This document shows, piece by piece, positions 51,733 through 60,227 of a DNA stretch of 64,000 bases. A program made the translations under genes and the position numbers. The notes beneath the pieces were generated by a model. It did no database searches. It was not told the origin of the DNA and saw only the letters and a list, made by a program, of their open reading frames with translations. How positions within the stretch are numbered: position 1 is the first letter of the stretch; each line of letters begins with the position of its first letter. Origin of the DNA: Porticoccus sp950063125. GTDB taxonomy: Bacteria; Pseudomonadota; Gammaproteobacteria; Pseudomonadales; Porticoccaceae. The stretch is from NCBI RefSeq assembly GCF_963973895.1, contig NZ_CAXBBF010000002.1, one strand, 5' to 3'.

Positions 51733-53589
51733 ATGAATCATATACTGACGACGATCCTCAGCCTGCTACTTCTTTTACAGATAGCGCCGGTCTTTGGAGC
51801 GCCTGAAAATATCTCTGCCCTGTCCAGTGATCCGCAATGGCTGGCTCTGCTGCAATACCAACGCAGTGACTGGGACGGCGTGCTGCGATCCGAAGTGGAC
51901 AGTGACGATTTTTTCCTCAGCGACCGCGGCAAAATTGACCCCGAGGAAGAAATGTCCGTCAATATCCGGGGTCTCGAACAGCGACCTCAACTGCAGTGCC
52001 GTTTCCCCGCCCGGGCACAGTGGTTATACAGCCAGGGCCTGATCGACAACCTGTCCATTGACGAGGACCACTGCCCGGAGCTCAATCAATGGCTGCAAAA
52101 ATTCGAGCCCGAACATATCAGCCTGATCTTTCCTGCGGCTTACCTGAACAGTCCGTCGTCCATGTTCGGCCACCTGTTTCTTCGGGTGGACCAGAAAAAC
52201 CAGCGCGACGAAAACCGCCTGCTGGCACAGACCATTAACTTTGCCGCGAATGTGAATCACGATGATCCGGAACTGATTTACGCCTATCGCGGCCTGTTCG
52301 GCGGGTACCCCGGCGTCATATCTGTGATGCCCTATTACCAGAAAGTAAAAGAGTACAGCGAGGTCGAAAACCGCGACATCTGGGAATACCGGCTCAACCT
52401 GAACGCTGAAGAAATTCACCGCCTGCTACTCCATACCTGGGAGCTGTTACCGGCTCACTTCGACTATTTTTTCTTTGATGAGAACTGTGCCTATCGCATT
52501 CTCACACTGCTGGACGTGGCGCGCCCCAGCCTGCAATTGACGCAACAGTTTTCGACCTACGCGATTCCCTCGGACACGCTTCGCAGCATTGTCGCCGGCA
52601 ATCTGGTGGACAAGGTGCGCTACCGTCCGTCAATGGCCACCGAGCTGAAATACAAAATCGAACAGCTGCCTGCGTCACTTCATTCCCTCACCCTGGCCCT
52701 GGCAGACCCCGCCAATACGCTCCCGGAACAGCGCCATAATGAGGACCATCCAGCAATCACGGCCGGTGCTCTGGAGGTGGCCTTCGATCTGCAGCGCTAC
52801 CAGGCCCAACAGCAGGAGCTTCCCCGCTCGTCTGTGGCCGACGCCTCTCTGGCATTACTGAAAAAACGCAGCGAGATTGCCGAGCCCTCTCCGTATCGGG
52901 CACCACCCGTACCAGCTGTTCGCGACGATGAGGGCCACCGGACCTTCCAGGTCGCGCTCAGCCAGGGACAGAATGAGGACGTGGAATACACGTTGTTACG
53001 GATCCGCCCGGCCTACCATGACCTGCTCGATCCTCCCGCCGGGTACCCGGAGGGCGCACAGATCAAGTTCCTAGAAACCGACCTGGCGCTCAGGGAAACG
53101 GGCACCTTGCGGCTGGAGCGTTTTACCGGCCTCAATATCACCTCGCTGACGCCCCGCGACGCTTTTTTCAAACCCCTCTCATGGCGGGTGGATGCAGGGC
53201 TTTACAGAAAATATCTGGCGGACGGCGACGATCCGCTGGTCCCCACCTTCAATGTCGGCATAGGCCACAGCTATCGTCTCGCCGGGCAGCACCAGATCTA
53301 TCTGCTTGCCGAAAGCCAACTTCAGCAGCAACACAGCCTGCCCTCCAACTACGCGGCGAGCCTTGGGTTACACGGTGGCTGGTTATTTCGGGGAGAAAAC
53401 TGGCAACAACATATCTCCCTACAACTGAACGAGGCGGTGGCGGGATACGACCATCACTACCATCAGTTGAACTGGGAGGTGAGCTATCACCTCGGATTGA
53501 ACCTGTCCCTGGTTGGCCAACTGTCCGCCACCGCCACAGAGGGCAACTGGTTTCACCAACAGCAACTGGGACTGGAATGGCGTTTCTGA
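51733..53589 (+). CDS. DUF4105 (Lnb N-terminal periplasmic) domain protein
   Basis: A 618-aa exported protein with signal peptide (LTTILSLLLLLQIAPVFGA). The DUF4105 core at about 110-270 contains LIFPAAYLNSPSSMFGHLFLR, NFAANVNHDD, YRGLFGGYPGVISVMPYYQKV and YFFFDENCAYRILTLLD. Its His and Cys recall papain-like/NlpC folds. The C-terminal ~200 residues are beta-rich (LYRKYLADGDDPL, ending LGLEWRF), resembling an outer-membrane barrel with terminal Phe. AGGA lies seven bases before ATG 51733. It overlaps the next gene by 13 bases. Precise function unknown. Confidence 0.88.
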   Translation: MNHILTTILSLLLLLQIAPVFGAPENISALSSDPQWLALLQYQRSDWDGVLRSEVDSDDFFLSDRGKIDPEEEMSVNIRGLEQRPQLQCRFPARAQWLYSQGLIDNLSIDEDHCPELNQWLQKFEPEHISLIFPAAYLNSPSSMFGHLFLRVDQKNQRDENRLLAQTINFAANVNHDDPELIYAYRGLFGGYPGVISVMPYYQKVKEYSEVENRDIWEYRLNLNAEEIHRLLLHTWELLPAHFDYFFFDENCAYRILTLLDVARPSLQLTQQFSTYAIPSDTLRSIVAGNLVDKVRYRPSMATELKYKIEQLPASLHSLTLALADPANTLPEQRHNEDHPAITAGALEVAFDLQRYQAQQQELPRSSVADASLALLKKRSEIAEPSPYRAPPVPAVRDDEGHRTFQVALSQGQNEDVEYTLLRIRPAYHDLLDPPAGYPEGAQIKFLETDLALRETGTLRLERFTGLNITSLTPRDAFFKPLSWRVDAGLYRKYLADGDDPLVPTFNVGIGHSYRLAGQHQIYLLAESQLQQQHSLPSNYAASLGLHGGWLFRGENWQQHISLQLNEAVAGYDHHYHQLNWEVSYHLGLNLSLVGQLSATATEGNWFHQQQLGLEWRF

Positions 53590-54446
53590 AAAGAATTCAA
53601 CGCAGTTGTCGATGGGCGCTGATACTTTCGCTCTCAGTTCCGCTGCTTACGGCCTGCAGCGATATGTTCTTTTACCCGCAGGAACGTTTGCGCCTCACCC
53701 CGGACATACTGGGCATCCAGTACCGGGACGTTTACCTGACTACCCGTGACGATATCCGGGTGCACGCCTGGCACCTGCTGCCACCATCCGCGCCCAAAGG
53801 CGTCATCCTGGTACTGCACGGCAATGCCGAAAATATCAGCACCCATATCCACAGTGTCGCCTGGCTCGCGGAATCCGGCTACGAACTGCTCTTGCTGGAT
53901 TACCGCGGTTTCGGTCACTCAGAAGGGGTTGCCTCTCTACCCGACGTATTCAACGATATATCCAGTGCCGCCGGCTGGCTTGAGCAACGCAGCCAGAGCC
54001 AAGGCATTCCCGCCTTCTGGCTCGGACAGAGTATTGGCGCCAGCCTGAGCAGTTACTATTTGTCCAAATACCCAGTCGACGGCCTCAAGGCGGTCATTCT
54101 CGACACGCCGTTCGCCAGTTACCGCCGGATCGGCCGGGAAAAATTTTCGGAATTCTGGTTGACCTGGCCGCTCCAATACCCGTTATCCTGGCTCATCGAC
54201 GACCAATACAGTCCCGAGCGGGTGGCGGACCAATGGCCTCACCTGCCACTTTTGATTTTCAGTAGTGAAAACGATGTTGTCATCCCCCCACGGCACACCC
54301 GCGATCTGGTCAGACAACTGCGCAACGGGAGCGAGATCACTATTGAAACAGTGCGCACCGACACACCGCACATCGGCACCTACCGCGACCAGTCCTACCG
54401 TGAAAGCACGCTCAGATTTCTAGAAGAAAACGCGACCGAAAGATGA
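53577..54446 (+). CDS. Lipoprotein alpha/beta hydrolase
   Basis: A 289-aa protein with a lipoprotein signal (LILSLSVPLLTAC, Cys at about 26). It is an alpha/beta hydrolase of the BEM46/ABHD13 type: oxyanion strand VILVLHGNAENISTHIH, LLLLDYRGFGHSEG, nucleophile elbow WLGQSIGASLSSYY and acid strand LLIFSSENDVVIPPRHT, with the catalytic His in the TDTPHIGTY loop. It starts at ATG 53577 inside the last codons of the DUF4105 gene, so translation is coupled. Substrate unknown; an envelope esterase or lipase is plausible. Confidence 0.87.
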   Translation: MAFLKRIQRSCRWALILSLSVPLLTACSDMFFYPQERLRLTPDILGIQYRDVYLTTRDDIRVHAWHLLPPSAPKGVILVLHGNAENISTHIHSVAWLAESGYELLLLDYRGFGHSEGVASLPDVFNDISSAAGWLEQRSQSQGIPAFWLGQSIGASLSSYYLSKYPVDGLKAVILDTPFASYRRIGREKFSEFWLTWPLQYPLSWLIDDQYSPERVADQWPHLPLLIFSSENDVVIPPRHTRDLVRQLRNGSEITIETVRTDTPHIGTYRDQSYRESTLRFLEENATER

Positions 54447-54465
54447 ACCGCCTGCAAAATAATGC

Positions 54466-54481
54466 CTCCGCCCCGGAGGTA
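54466..54481 (-). terminator. Possible terminator after the dehydrogenase gene
   Basis: CCTCCG-ccc-CGGAGG dyad. On the minus strand it is followed by ATTATTTT. It lies ~115 bp past the dehydrogenase stop. The stem is short. Confidence 0.35.
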
Positions 54482-54594
54482 CTGGTGGAGAGAGCGCCCT
54501 CTGCCTAATCAGGCATCATTCAACAGAGCAGCTCTCAGACCCAAGTGATTCTGGCGGGTGATCCATAATATTCAGAGACTGTACAATAACCGTT

Positions 54595-55890
54595 TCACTC
54601 ACCGATAAAATACTGCTGGGTGCCCCGACTGGCGATGGCCGAGACAATGCGTTCGACGCTTTGCAGATAGGCAGCAACCCGGTAACTGACATCCATTTTA
54701 TCCGCCCGCTCAAAGCACAGCTCAGCCTGCTTCACAAGCTGGTCCGCCAAACGCTCATTGATGTAATTTTCCGACCAGTAATCGCCAGTACGGTTCTGTA
54801 TCCATTCCAGATAACTGACAATTACGCCTCCTGAATTGGCCAGTACATCCGGCAGTATGGTGACGTTTTTTTCAGCCAGCTTTGTGTCCGCTTCAGCTGT
54901 CACCGGGCCATTGGCAATTTCCAGAATGACGTCGGCACGCACCTGGCCCACATTGTCGGTGGTAATGGCATTCTCCAGCGCGGCCAGTACCAGTACATCA
55001 ACATCCAGCGCCAGCAACTCCTCCTGGTCGATCTGGCCGACATCGCTCTCGGTGCACACGGACGATTCGCAGTAGACCATGCCCTTGAGCTCACGAGTTT
55101 CGTTCTTGTGCCGCCAGATGGGTTCCGGGTCCAGAGCTTTGTTGGTATGAATCGCACCTTTCGAATCAGACAGTGCCACTATCCGATAGCCGGCTTCGTG
55201 TGCAAGAAGGGCGAAGTAGTAGCCGGCATTGCCGAATCCCTGCACGGCGATAGTCGTGTCCTCAGGTCGTTTGCCTTTGCGTTTGGCCCACGTTTCCAGT
55301 ACCAGCAGGGCGCCGCGACCGGTCGCTGCGGTGCGCCCTGCCGAGCCCCCCATTTCGAGGGGTTTGCCGGTAATAATGGCAGGCACTTTCTCGCGGCTGA
55401 TTTCGGAGTACTCATCCACCATCCAGCCCATAACGATTTCGTTCGTGTTGACATCCGGTGCCGGAATATCGCGATCCGGTCCGATTACATCGTAAAAAGC
55501 GCGGATATAACCTCTGGAAAGCCTCTCCAGCTCCATCCGGGAAAGCGATTTGGGGTCTACCTGAACACCGCCCTTCGCACCCCCGAATGGCAGATTGACC
55601 AAGGCACACTTAAGTACCATCCAGAAGCTCAAGGCCGTGACTTCATCGGCATCCACATTGGGATGGAAGCGTACTCCGCCTTTGCCCGGTCCACGACTCT
55701 GATCATACTGGACACGCCAACCCGGAAAGACCCGCAAGCTGCCATCGTCCATACGGACTGGAATCGCCGCCTGATGAATGCATTTGGGCTGCGCGAGTTG
55801 GCGACGGACGTCACAGTGAACATCCAGTCGGTCAAAAATATCCGCCATCCGGGATTGTGCGTCGCTAAAGAGGCTTTTCTTTTGGCTCAA
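54595..55890 (-). CDS. Glutamate dehydrogenase-type (Glu/Leu/Phe/Val) dehydrogenase
   Basis: A 431-aa cytosolic NAD(P)-dependent amino-acid dehydrogenase. RVQYDQSRGPGKGGVRFHP and LPFGGAKGGVQVDP (catalytic Lys regions at about 75-125) are followed by IPAPDVNTNEIVMGWMVDEY. The Rossmann motif VQGFGNAGYYFALLAHEAG sits near 220-240 and VLANSGGVIVSYLEW near 345. The sequence fits the hexameric glutamate dehydrogenase group. Cofactor preference cannot be judged with confidence. It is the last chromosomal gene before the tRNA-Arg element. Confidence 0.9.
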   Translation of the reverse strand: MSQKKSLFSDAQSRMADIFDRLDVHCDVRRQLAQPKCIHQAAIPVRMDDGSLRVFPGWRVQYDQSRGPGKGGVRFHPNVDADEVTALSFWMVLKCALVNLPFGGAKGGVQVDPKSLSRMELERLSRGYIRAFYDVIGPDRDIPAPDVNTNEIVMGWMVDEYSEISREKVPAIITGKPLEMGGSAGRTAATGRGALLVLETWAKRKGKRPEDTTIAVQGFGNAGYYFALLAHEAGYRIVALSDSKGAIHTNKALDPEPIWRHKNETRELKGMVYCESSVCTESDVGQIDQEELLALDVDVLVLAALENAITTDNVGQVRADVILEIANGPVTAEADTKLAEKNVTILPDVLANSGGVIVSYLEWIQNRTGDYWSENYINERLADQLVKQAELCFERADKMDVSYRVAAYLQSVERIVSAIASRGTQQYFIGE

Positions 55891-56159
55891 ACTGACTCTC
55901 CTGAGTTACTGTTAAAATGGGCGCATAATGATCAGACATGTTGAACCTGGCCCACGATCTTTTAAAGAATAAGGTTGTTAAGTCTAGCTAAATCAAGCAC
56001 CAACTCCCCTTAACCGACTCTGGCAACCGGACTCGTTTGGGTTTCTGAACATATTCAGTGTTTCTGGCCTCTGCAAACACCATTTTTGATCTTTACCTGA
56101 TCATGACGCAGGTTACATGCATCGAAGGCGAAAGAATGCCCCTATTCTGACCTGCTTTC

Positions 56160-56389
56160 GTGGGCATTATGAGGACAAAAAGATTTGATTCAGAGAACTA
56201 TTGTGGGGAGAACCCTTTTCCATGCAATGCAAAATTTTTAACTCCATACCCCAGCCAACAGCTATTCGGGCTTGCTCTAATCTATTGAAAAAACTAGAAT
56301 TGCCGCCGAGTTAAGCGAGGTGCCAGCTCTCTATACATCCAATAAGCCCCGGTGGCACAGCTGGATAGCGCAGCCCCCTCCTAAGGGGC
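56160..56389 (+). repeat. Left imperfect long repeat of the tRNA-Arg element
   Basis: About 230 bp resembling 62955-63171. Both copies contain GAGGACAA-AAGATTTGA, a CGGGCTTGCTCTAAT block, an ACTAGAATT-CCGCCGAG block and the tRNA start. The final 46 bp (56344-56389) are identical between copies. Upstream of these 46 bp the copies have drifted, which suggests a separate, older insertion at the same site. Confidence 0.8.
56346..56389 (+). pseudogene. 5' fragment of tRNA-Arg(CCU) at the left attachment site
   Basis: The first 44 nt of the tRNA (acceptor strand, D arm and full anticodon stem-loop with CCT) are present. The variable loop, T arm and acceptor 3' strand are replaced by element sequence (TATACAGCCCC). 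It cannot form a tRNA. Confidence 0.9.
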
Positions 56390-56471
56390 TATACAGCCCC
56401 ACCTAACTATCTGGCTGATCAAAGAAAATACCCCCACTTCCTCATATCGTGGACAATATGAGGACAAAAGC

Positions 56472-57431
56472 ATGGCTACTCTGACCAAACTTCTTTCTGG
56501 TAAATGGCAAGCAAAGGTTCGTCAACAGGGGATTCAAAAAACCAAATCGTTTCTTACTCGCAATCTGGCCAAGCAGTGGGCCAAGGATACCGAGCATCAG
56601 ATTGGACACGGTTTGTTTATATGCACTAACTCCAGTGAGCAAACCTCTCTTGCGGAATTGATGTGCAAATACCAGCAAGAGGTACTTCCTACCAAAAAAT
56701 CCCAAGAATCGATTAAGACAGTAATACGCACAATCAACCCTAGGTTGGGCGCAATCCGATTAATTACATTAAGCAGCTCTGATATAGCGAGCTATCGAGA
56801 TGAAAGACTCAAAACGGTCAGTAACGAAACAGTTAGAAAGGAGCTTCTGTTCCTAAGGCGTCTAATAGACATGGCACTCATAGATTGGGGGTTCAATCTA
56901 CCACTCGGCAACCCTCTCAATCACCTACGGCTTCCCAAGCCAGGAAAGGCACGCAATAGACGATTACAAGAGGAGGAATATGTACTATTTAGTGACTCCA
57001 AAATCGGTGATTACTGTATTTTGGCCTGTGAAACAGGTATGCGCAGAGGAGAAATCGCTAATATAAGAAGGGAGGACATAAGTACCAGCTGTGAGGGATA
57101 TACGCTCCTTGAGATACCTGAAACCAAAACAGGCACACCCAGAGTAATACCATTAACCAAAACCGCTCTAAACGCTTTAGAGAGCGTCCTAGGACGTCAA
57201 TTGAAATCGGACAGTATCTCGCAGACATTTTCAAGGGTGTGTCAGAGACATGGTATACATGGGCTGAGGTTTCATGACTTAAGGCATGAAGCAACTTCTA
57301 GATTGTTCGAACAGGGTTTGACCATAGCAGAAGTGGCATCAATAACTGGCCATGCTGATCTGAAGATGCTCTATAGATATACCCACATAACACCAAGCCA
57401 TTTAGCTAGTAGATTAAAGAGTTTTGATTAG
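56472..57431 (+). CDS. Tyrosine recombinase / integrase
   Basis: A 319-aa site-specific recombinase, the likely enzyme for insertion into tRNA-Arg. An Arm-binding-like start (KLLSGKWQAKVRQQGIQKTKSF) and a core-binding SAM-like domain (about 60-160) precede the catalytic domain. Active-site residues are all visible: Arg in CETGMRRGEIANI, Lys in PETKTGTPRV, HDLRHEATSRLF (H-x-x-R), GHADLKM and the nucleophile in MLYRYTHI. The ribosome site AGGA is part of a repeated TGAGGACAA motif found at both element ends. It is transcribed inward from the left attachment site. Confidence 0.94.
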   Translation: MATLTKLLSGKWQAKVRQQGIQKTKSFLTRNLAKQWAKDTEHQIGHGLFICTNSSEQTSLAELMCKYQQEVLPTKKSQESIKTVIRTINPRLGAIRLITLSSSDIASYRDERLKTVSNETVRKELLFLRRLIDMALIDWGFNLPLGNPLNHLRLPKPGKARNRRLQEEEYVLFSDSKIGDYCILACETGMRRGEIANIRREDISTSCEGYTLLEIPETKTGTPRVIPLTKTALNALESVLGRQLKSDSISQTFSRVCQRHGIHGLRFHDLRHEATSRLFEQGLTIAEVASITGHADLKMLYRYTHITPSHLASRLKSFD

Positions 57432-57492
57432 ACTGGTTGAATCACACCATAAAAGTGTTATTAGTGATGGAAGGAGGTAGGTAATATTATAT

Positions 57493-57519
57493 GAGTGGGG
57501 TCGTTCAAGGCCCCCACTC
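57493..57519. other. Hairpin overlapping the stop codon of the polymerase-like gene
   Basis: GAGTGGGG and CCCCACTC arms around an 11-base loop that contains the stop codon, between the convergent integrase and polymerase-like genes. It lacks a T-run (ATATAATATT follows on the minus strand), so it is a weak or factor-assisted terminator, or protects the mRNA end. Confidence 0.45.
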
Positions 57520-58908
57520 TGATTCTAGGGTGTAGTATGTTGAATATGTATTCAGTTCATCCATTACCTCATCGGAATTAGTTTCTCCATAATAAATCCT
57601 TCCTTCTCCTTGATCCCAACGATCCTGTCTAATGTCAGATTCTATCTCTGTATCACCTGTTCGGTTATATACGCTTCTAAATTCCTCTTCCATTACTTGA
57701 ATGAGTTCATCTCTGAATCTATTTCTTACTATGAAACTATCGTGTACAGGAAGCACAGGCGTATGAAACTCTCTCATCATCCTAAGAATAATCCTTACAG
57801 CGAGATCAGAGTCAGCTCGTTGTAACCGTGATCCTTCGCCAGAATAGAACAAATCGCTGATCTGTGAATGTTTCTCAATCGTTGCCCGTATTAGTAGATC
57901 AGTATTCTCTTCCGGATAGTCTAATTCTATACGAGTCCTGGCCTTATGTTCAGAATCAGCATTAATGATGATGTTAATTATTTTCTTTAAGACACCCCTT
58001 TTTTCATCTGGGATTCCCTCAATCAAGTAAGGGTCTCTTGGTGTGTTTAGCTCTCGTATGGCGTAAATCATTCTCAACTGTATAGCTTTGTAATCAACCT
58101 CAACCGTTTCTGTGTGATTAATTCTTATAAATGGCCTGAAGTCACTAGGTATTTCTTGCCACCATCCATGATAGAGCCTTCCTCCAAAATCAAAGGAGGA
58201 GTTGTTATAGATCCTTCGCAACCTAATACGGGACAAATCCAGCTCACGAACCTTGTCGACAGACCGGTCCTGCATTTTAGTTGCTAACCTACTGTATTCT
58301 TCGTTACTTATGTAAAGAGAAAGATAACATTGGGAAAGAAACTTATTAATTTCAGCAAGCTCACACCTCCACAGTCGCGTTTCTTCTGTGTCCTGATAAT
58401 CAATGGCATGCTTGTCTGAATCCTTCAGCAAAATAGTTTCATTAAAACTGCTGTGTTTAATATCCTTGGGCTTAATACCAAAAGATTCAATTAACTCAAT
58501 TAGTCTTGATTTTGGGCGTATTCTGGTAACACGACCAAATCTGACGTTATGATCGTAATACCCCCTCCAAACTTTAATGTATCTTAAGGACTCTAGAGCA
58601 TCGATCATCTTGTCAAGAGGTCTATAACCCACTCCAGAGCTTTGATACCTGGAAGTTGAATAGGTGTTACTACTTCTACTCACTGCAATTTTTAATTTCT
58701 TATAACTTTTGTGGCATATATACAAATCTAATATTAATGGAATAAAGTTACTTTTTACGGTATCTGTGTTTGGACGATTAGAATAAGTACTAGCTCTAAA
58801 AACCTCTTGGTAAAACCAATTCACCAAAGATTCTGAATGTGCTACGGAGCACGTTCGATACAGATAAAACTTGCGAGAGAGTTCTAAATACCGCCGAAAC
58901 TTACTCAC
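57505..58908 (-). CDS. Putative family-A-like (PolA/T7 RNAP fold) polymerase of unknown family
   Basis: A 467-aa protein not recognised by name. Its C-terminal half carries motifs of single-subunit polymerases in the right order. Motif A is ETVEVDYKAIQLRMIYA with Asp272 (compare DYSQIELR of DNA polymerase I). A finger-helix motif B has Arg304-x3-Lys308 in EKRGVLKKIINIIINA, but the Pol I/T7 Tyr is Asn316. Motif C is VLPVHDSFIV with His389-Asp390; HDSF is the T7 RNA polymerase form. FGGRLYHGWWQEIPSDFRPF (241-260) precedes motif A. The N-terminal ~180 residues are basic and helical, with no exonuclease motifs. Two acidic palm residues suggest activity. Very AT-rich. Role in replicating the element or in defence is inference. 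Confidence 0.7.
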   Translation of the reverse strand: MSKFRRYLELSRKFYLYRTCSVAHSESLVNWFYQEVFRASTYSNRPNTDTVKSNFIPLILDLYICHKSYKKLKIAVSRSSNTYSTSRYQSSGVGYRPLDKMIDALESLRYIKVWRGYYDHNVRFGRVTRIRPKSRLIELIESFGIKPKDIKHSSFNETILLKDSDKHAIDYQDTEETRLWRCELAEINKFLSQCYLSLYISNEEYSRLATKMQDRSVDKVRELDLSRIRLRRIYNNSSFDFGGRLYHGWWQEIPSDFRPFIRINHTETVEVDYKAIQLRMIYAIRELNTPRDPYLIEGIPDEKRGVLKKIINIIINADSEHKARTRIELDYPEENTDLLIRATIEKHSQISDLFYSGEGSRLQRADSDLAVRIILRMMREFHTPVLPVHDSFIVRNRFRDELIQVMEEEFRSVYNRTGDTEIESDIRQDRWDQGEGRIYYGETNSDEVMDELNTYSTYYTLESEWGP

Positions 58909-59117
58909 TACATTTAACCTTTGCTCTTAGATTCATTTACTAGCCTGAGAACAAGCTACATCAAATAAACAAAATAACACTTATAATCAATACGTTAGAT
59001 CTTTCTTGCTATTAAAATATCTACATAAATTTGATATCTAACCTTTAGACATATGCACACACATAAATATAATTAAATACTGTTCATTACTTTTATTAAC
59101 CAAATCAATACATCTGG

Positions 59118-59140
59118 TAGGTTACACACTCTGTAACCTA
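59118..59140. repeat. Perfect 9-bp palindrome in an AT-rich intergenic region
   Basis: TAGGTTACA-cactc-TGTAACCTA lies in the ~350-bp AT-rich gap upstream of the polymerase-like gene. No gene is present in 58909-59257. The dyad and AT-rich flank could be an operator or part of a replication origin. Confidence 0.6.
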
Positions 59141-59257
59141 GGGAACAAAATCTACGAGGGATAGAAGTTAGAAACAAATATCCAAGCTATATGGAATTTA
59201 TAATAGTCGCTCCGAAAAAATCAGAATATAGACACCTATTTCTCTAGGCCGACAATC

Positions 59258-59692
59258 CTACTTCCTGCAATAACCTAATTGCACATGCACAGAAACAGTA
59301 TTCGCACCAAACCAAGTAACTTTTGTCACATTACCGTCTCTCCCACCAAATGTAACAATTTCAGTAAACAATGGCATTTCATCTTCAGGTCTTAGAAAAA
59401 CCTCATACATAAGCCTATTATGGCCAAGCGGGACATACTTATAAATATCATCATCCGTACCCGAACTACCTCCAATTTTAACTGTACCCTTATCGCTATC
59501 AATTAAAATCTTGCTTGGCTCATCTAATTCATGTAACGGCCAACTGCTATTAGGAGTATATGAAGTTTTTCCTGAAGATCTTATTTTCCCACCCAAGTGA
59601 ACACCTGCCTCTTCGCCAAACTCACATTCAAACACTTCTGCTTGCGAACAAGCTATAAAGAAAGCTACAAAGAAAAAAATTATTATTTTCAT
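59258..59692 (-). CDS. Small secreted protein or lipoprotein, unknown function
   Basis: A 144-aa protein starting KIIIFFFVAFFIACSQA, an export signal. The FIAC sequence could be a lipobox (Cys15), or cleavage may occur after SQA. The mature part is beta-rich with EFGEEAGVHLGGKIRSSGK, ILIDSDKGTVKIGGSSG and VTFGGRDGNVTKVTWFG. Two further cysteines occur (FECEFG and the C-terminal GYCRK). The frame opens 38 codons upstream, but that part lacks a plausible start and has no signal-peptide logic. Family not recognised. Cargo of the tRNA-Arg element. Confidence 0.6.
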   Translation of the reverse strand: MKIIIFFFVAFFIACSQAEVFECEFGEEAGVHLGGKIRSSGKTSYTPNSSWPLHELDEPSKILIDSDKGTVKIGGSSGTDDDIYKYVPLGHNRLMYEVFLRPEDEMPLFTEIVTFGGRDGNVTKVTWFGANTVSVHVQLGYCRK

Positions 59693-60227
59693 AACGAAGC
59701 CCAAACTATATTTTATATAAATTGAATTTTTCCAATAAAAATGGCTAGCCAAAAAGTAATGCACCCAGAACATGAGGCTGCTAAAACAGTCAGCCAGTCT
59801 TGACAATTTATCCAGTCCCGATTAGCTGGCAAGACATGGAAAGATGTAGCAAAACGGACCCCATATAAATACTATTTATGGGCATGTTCAAGAGTATTTT
59901 ACGAGTCAAACTAACAATCTACTCGCACATATACCACTTTGCTCAAATACCCCCCCCACCCCCTTATGGGTTACAATCATCGGACATAGAAGGTTCGGTG
60001 CTCTCTCTGCCAAATAATAGAAACCTTCATTACTGTGTGGCTGAAAACTCTGGGGGATTAACAAATATACCCTGCTGAAGACGGAAACAGCGCATACACA
60101 ATCAGATCGGGTGAATACTGATAAGCGGATGCCTTAGATACTAGGCACAGCAGCGCTCGACGAGAAATAAAGGATCATGAAGAAGATGAACGCGGGAAAT
60201 CCAGACCGTGAGGGTTACTGACTTAGC
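59693..60227. other. Cargo intergenic region, no supported gene
   Basis: About 535 bp. The left part is AT-rich, with a poly-C stretch at about 59949. The right part (60080-60225) is more GC-rich and contains CCTTAG-at-ACTAGG. A 66-codon plus-strand frame at 59878 has no ribosome site or recognisable product. Confidence 0.5.

Noticed and set aside
53181..53576. N-terminal extension of the lipoprotein hydrolase within the DUF4105 gene
   Set aside because: Out-of-frame shadow of DUF4105; the lipoprotein signal starts at 53577.
59878..60078. 66-codon frame with a poly-Pro stretch
   Set aside because: Poly-Pro comes from a C-tract; no ribosome site or homology seen.
60115..60160. GATAAGCGGATGCCTTAG resembling the 5' end of 23S rRNA
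   Set aside because: Similarity stops after about ten bases and no rRNA structure follows.
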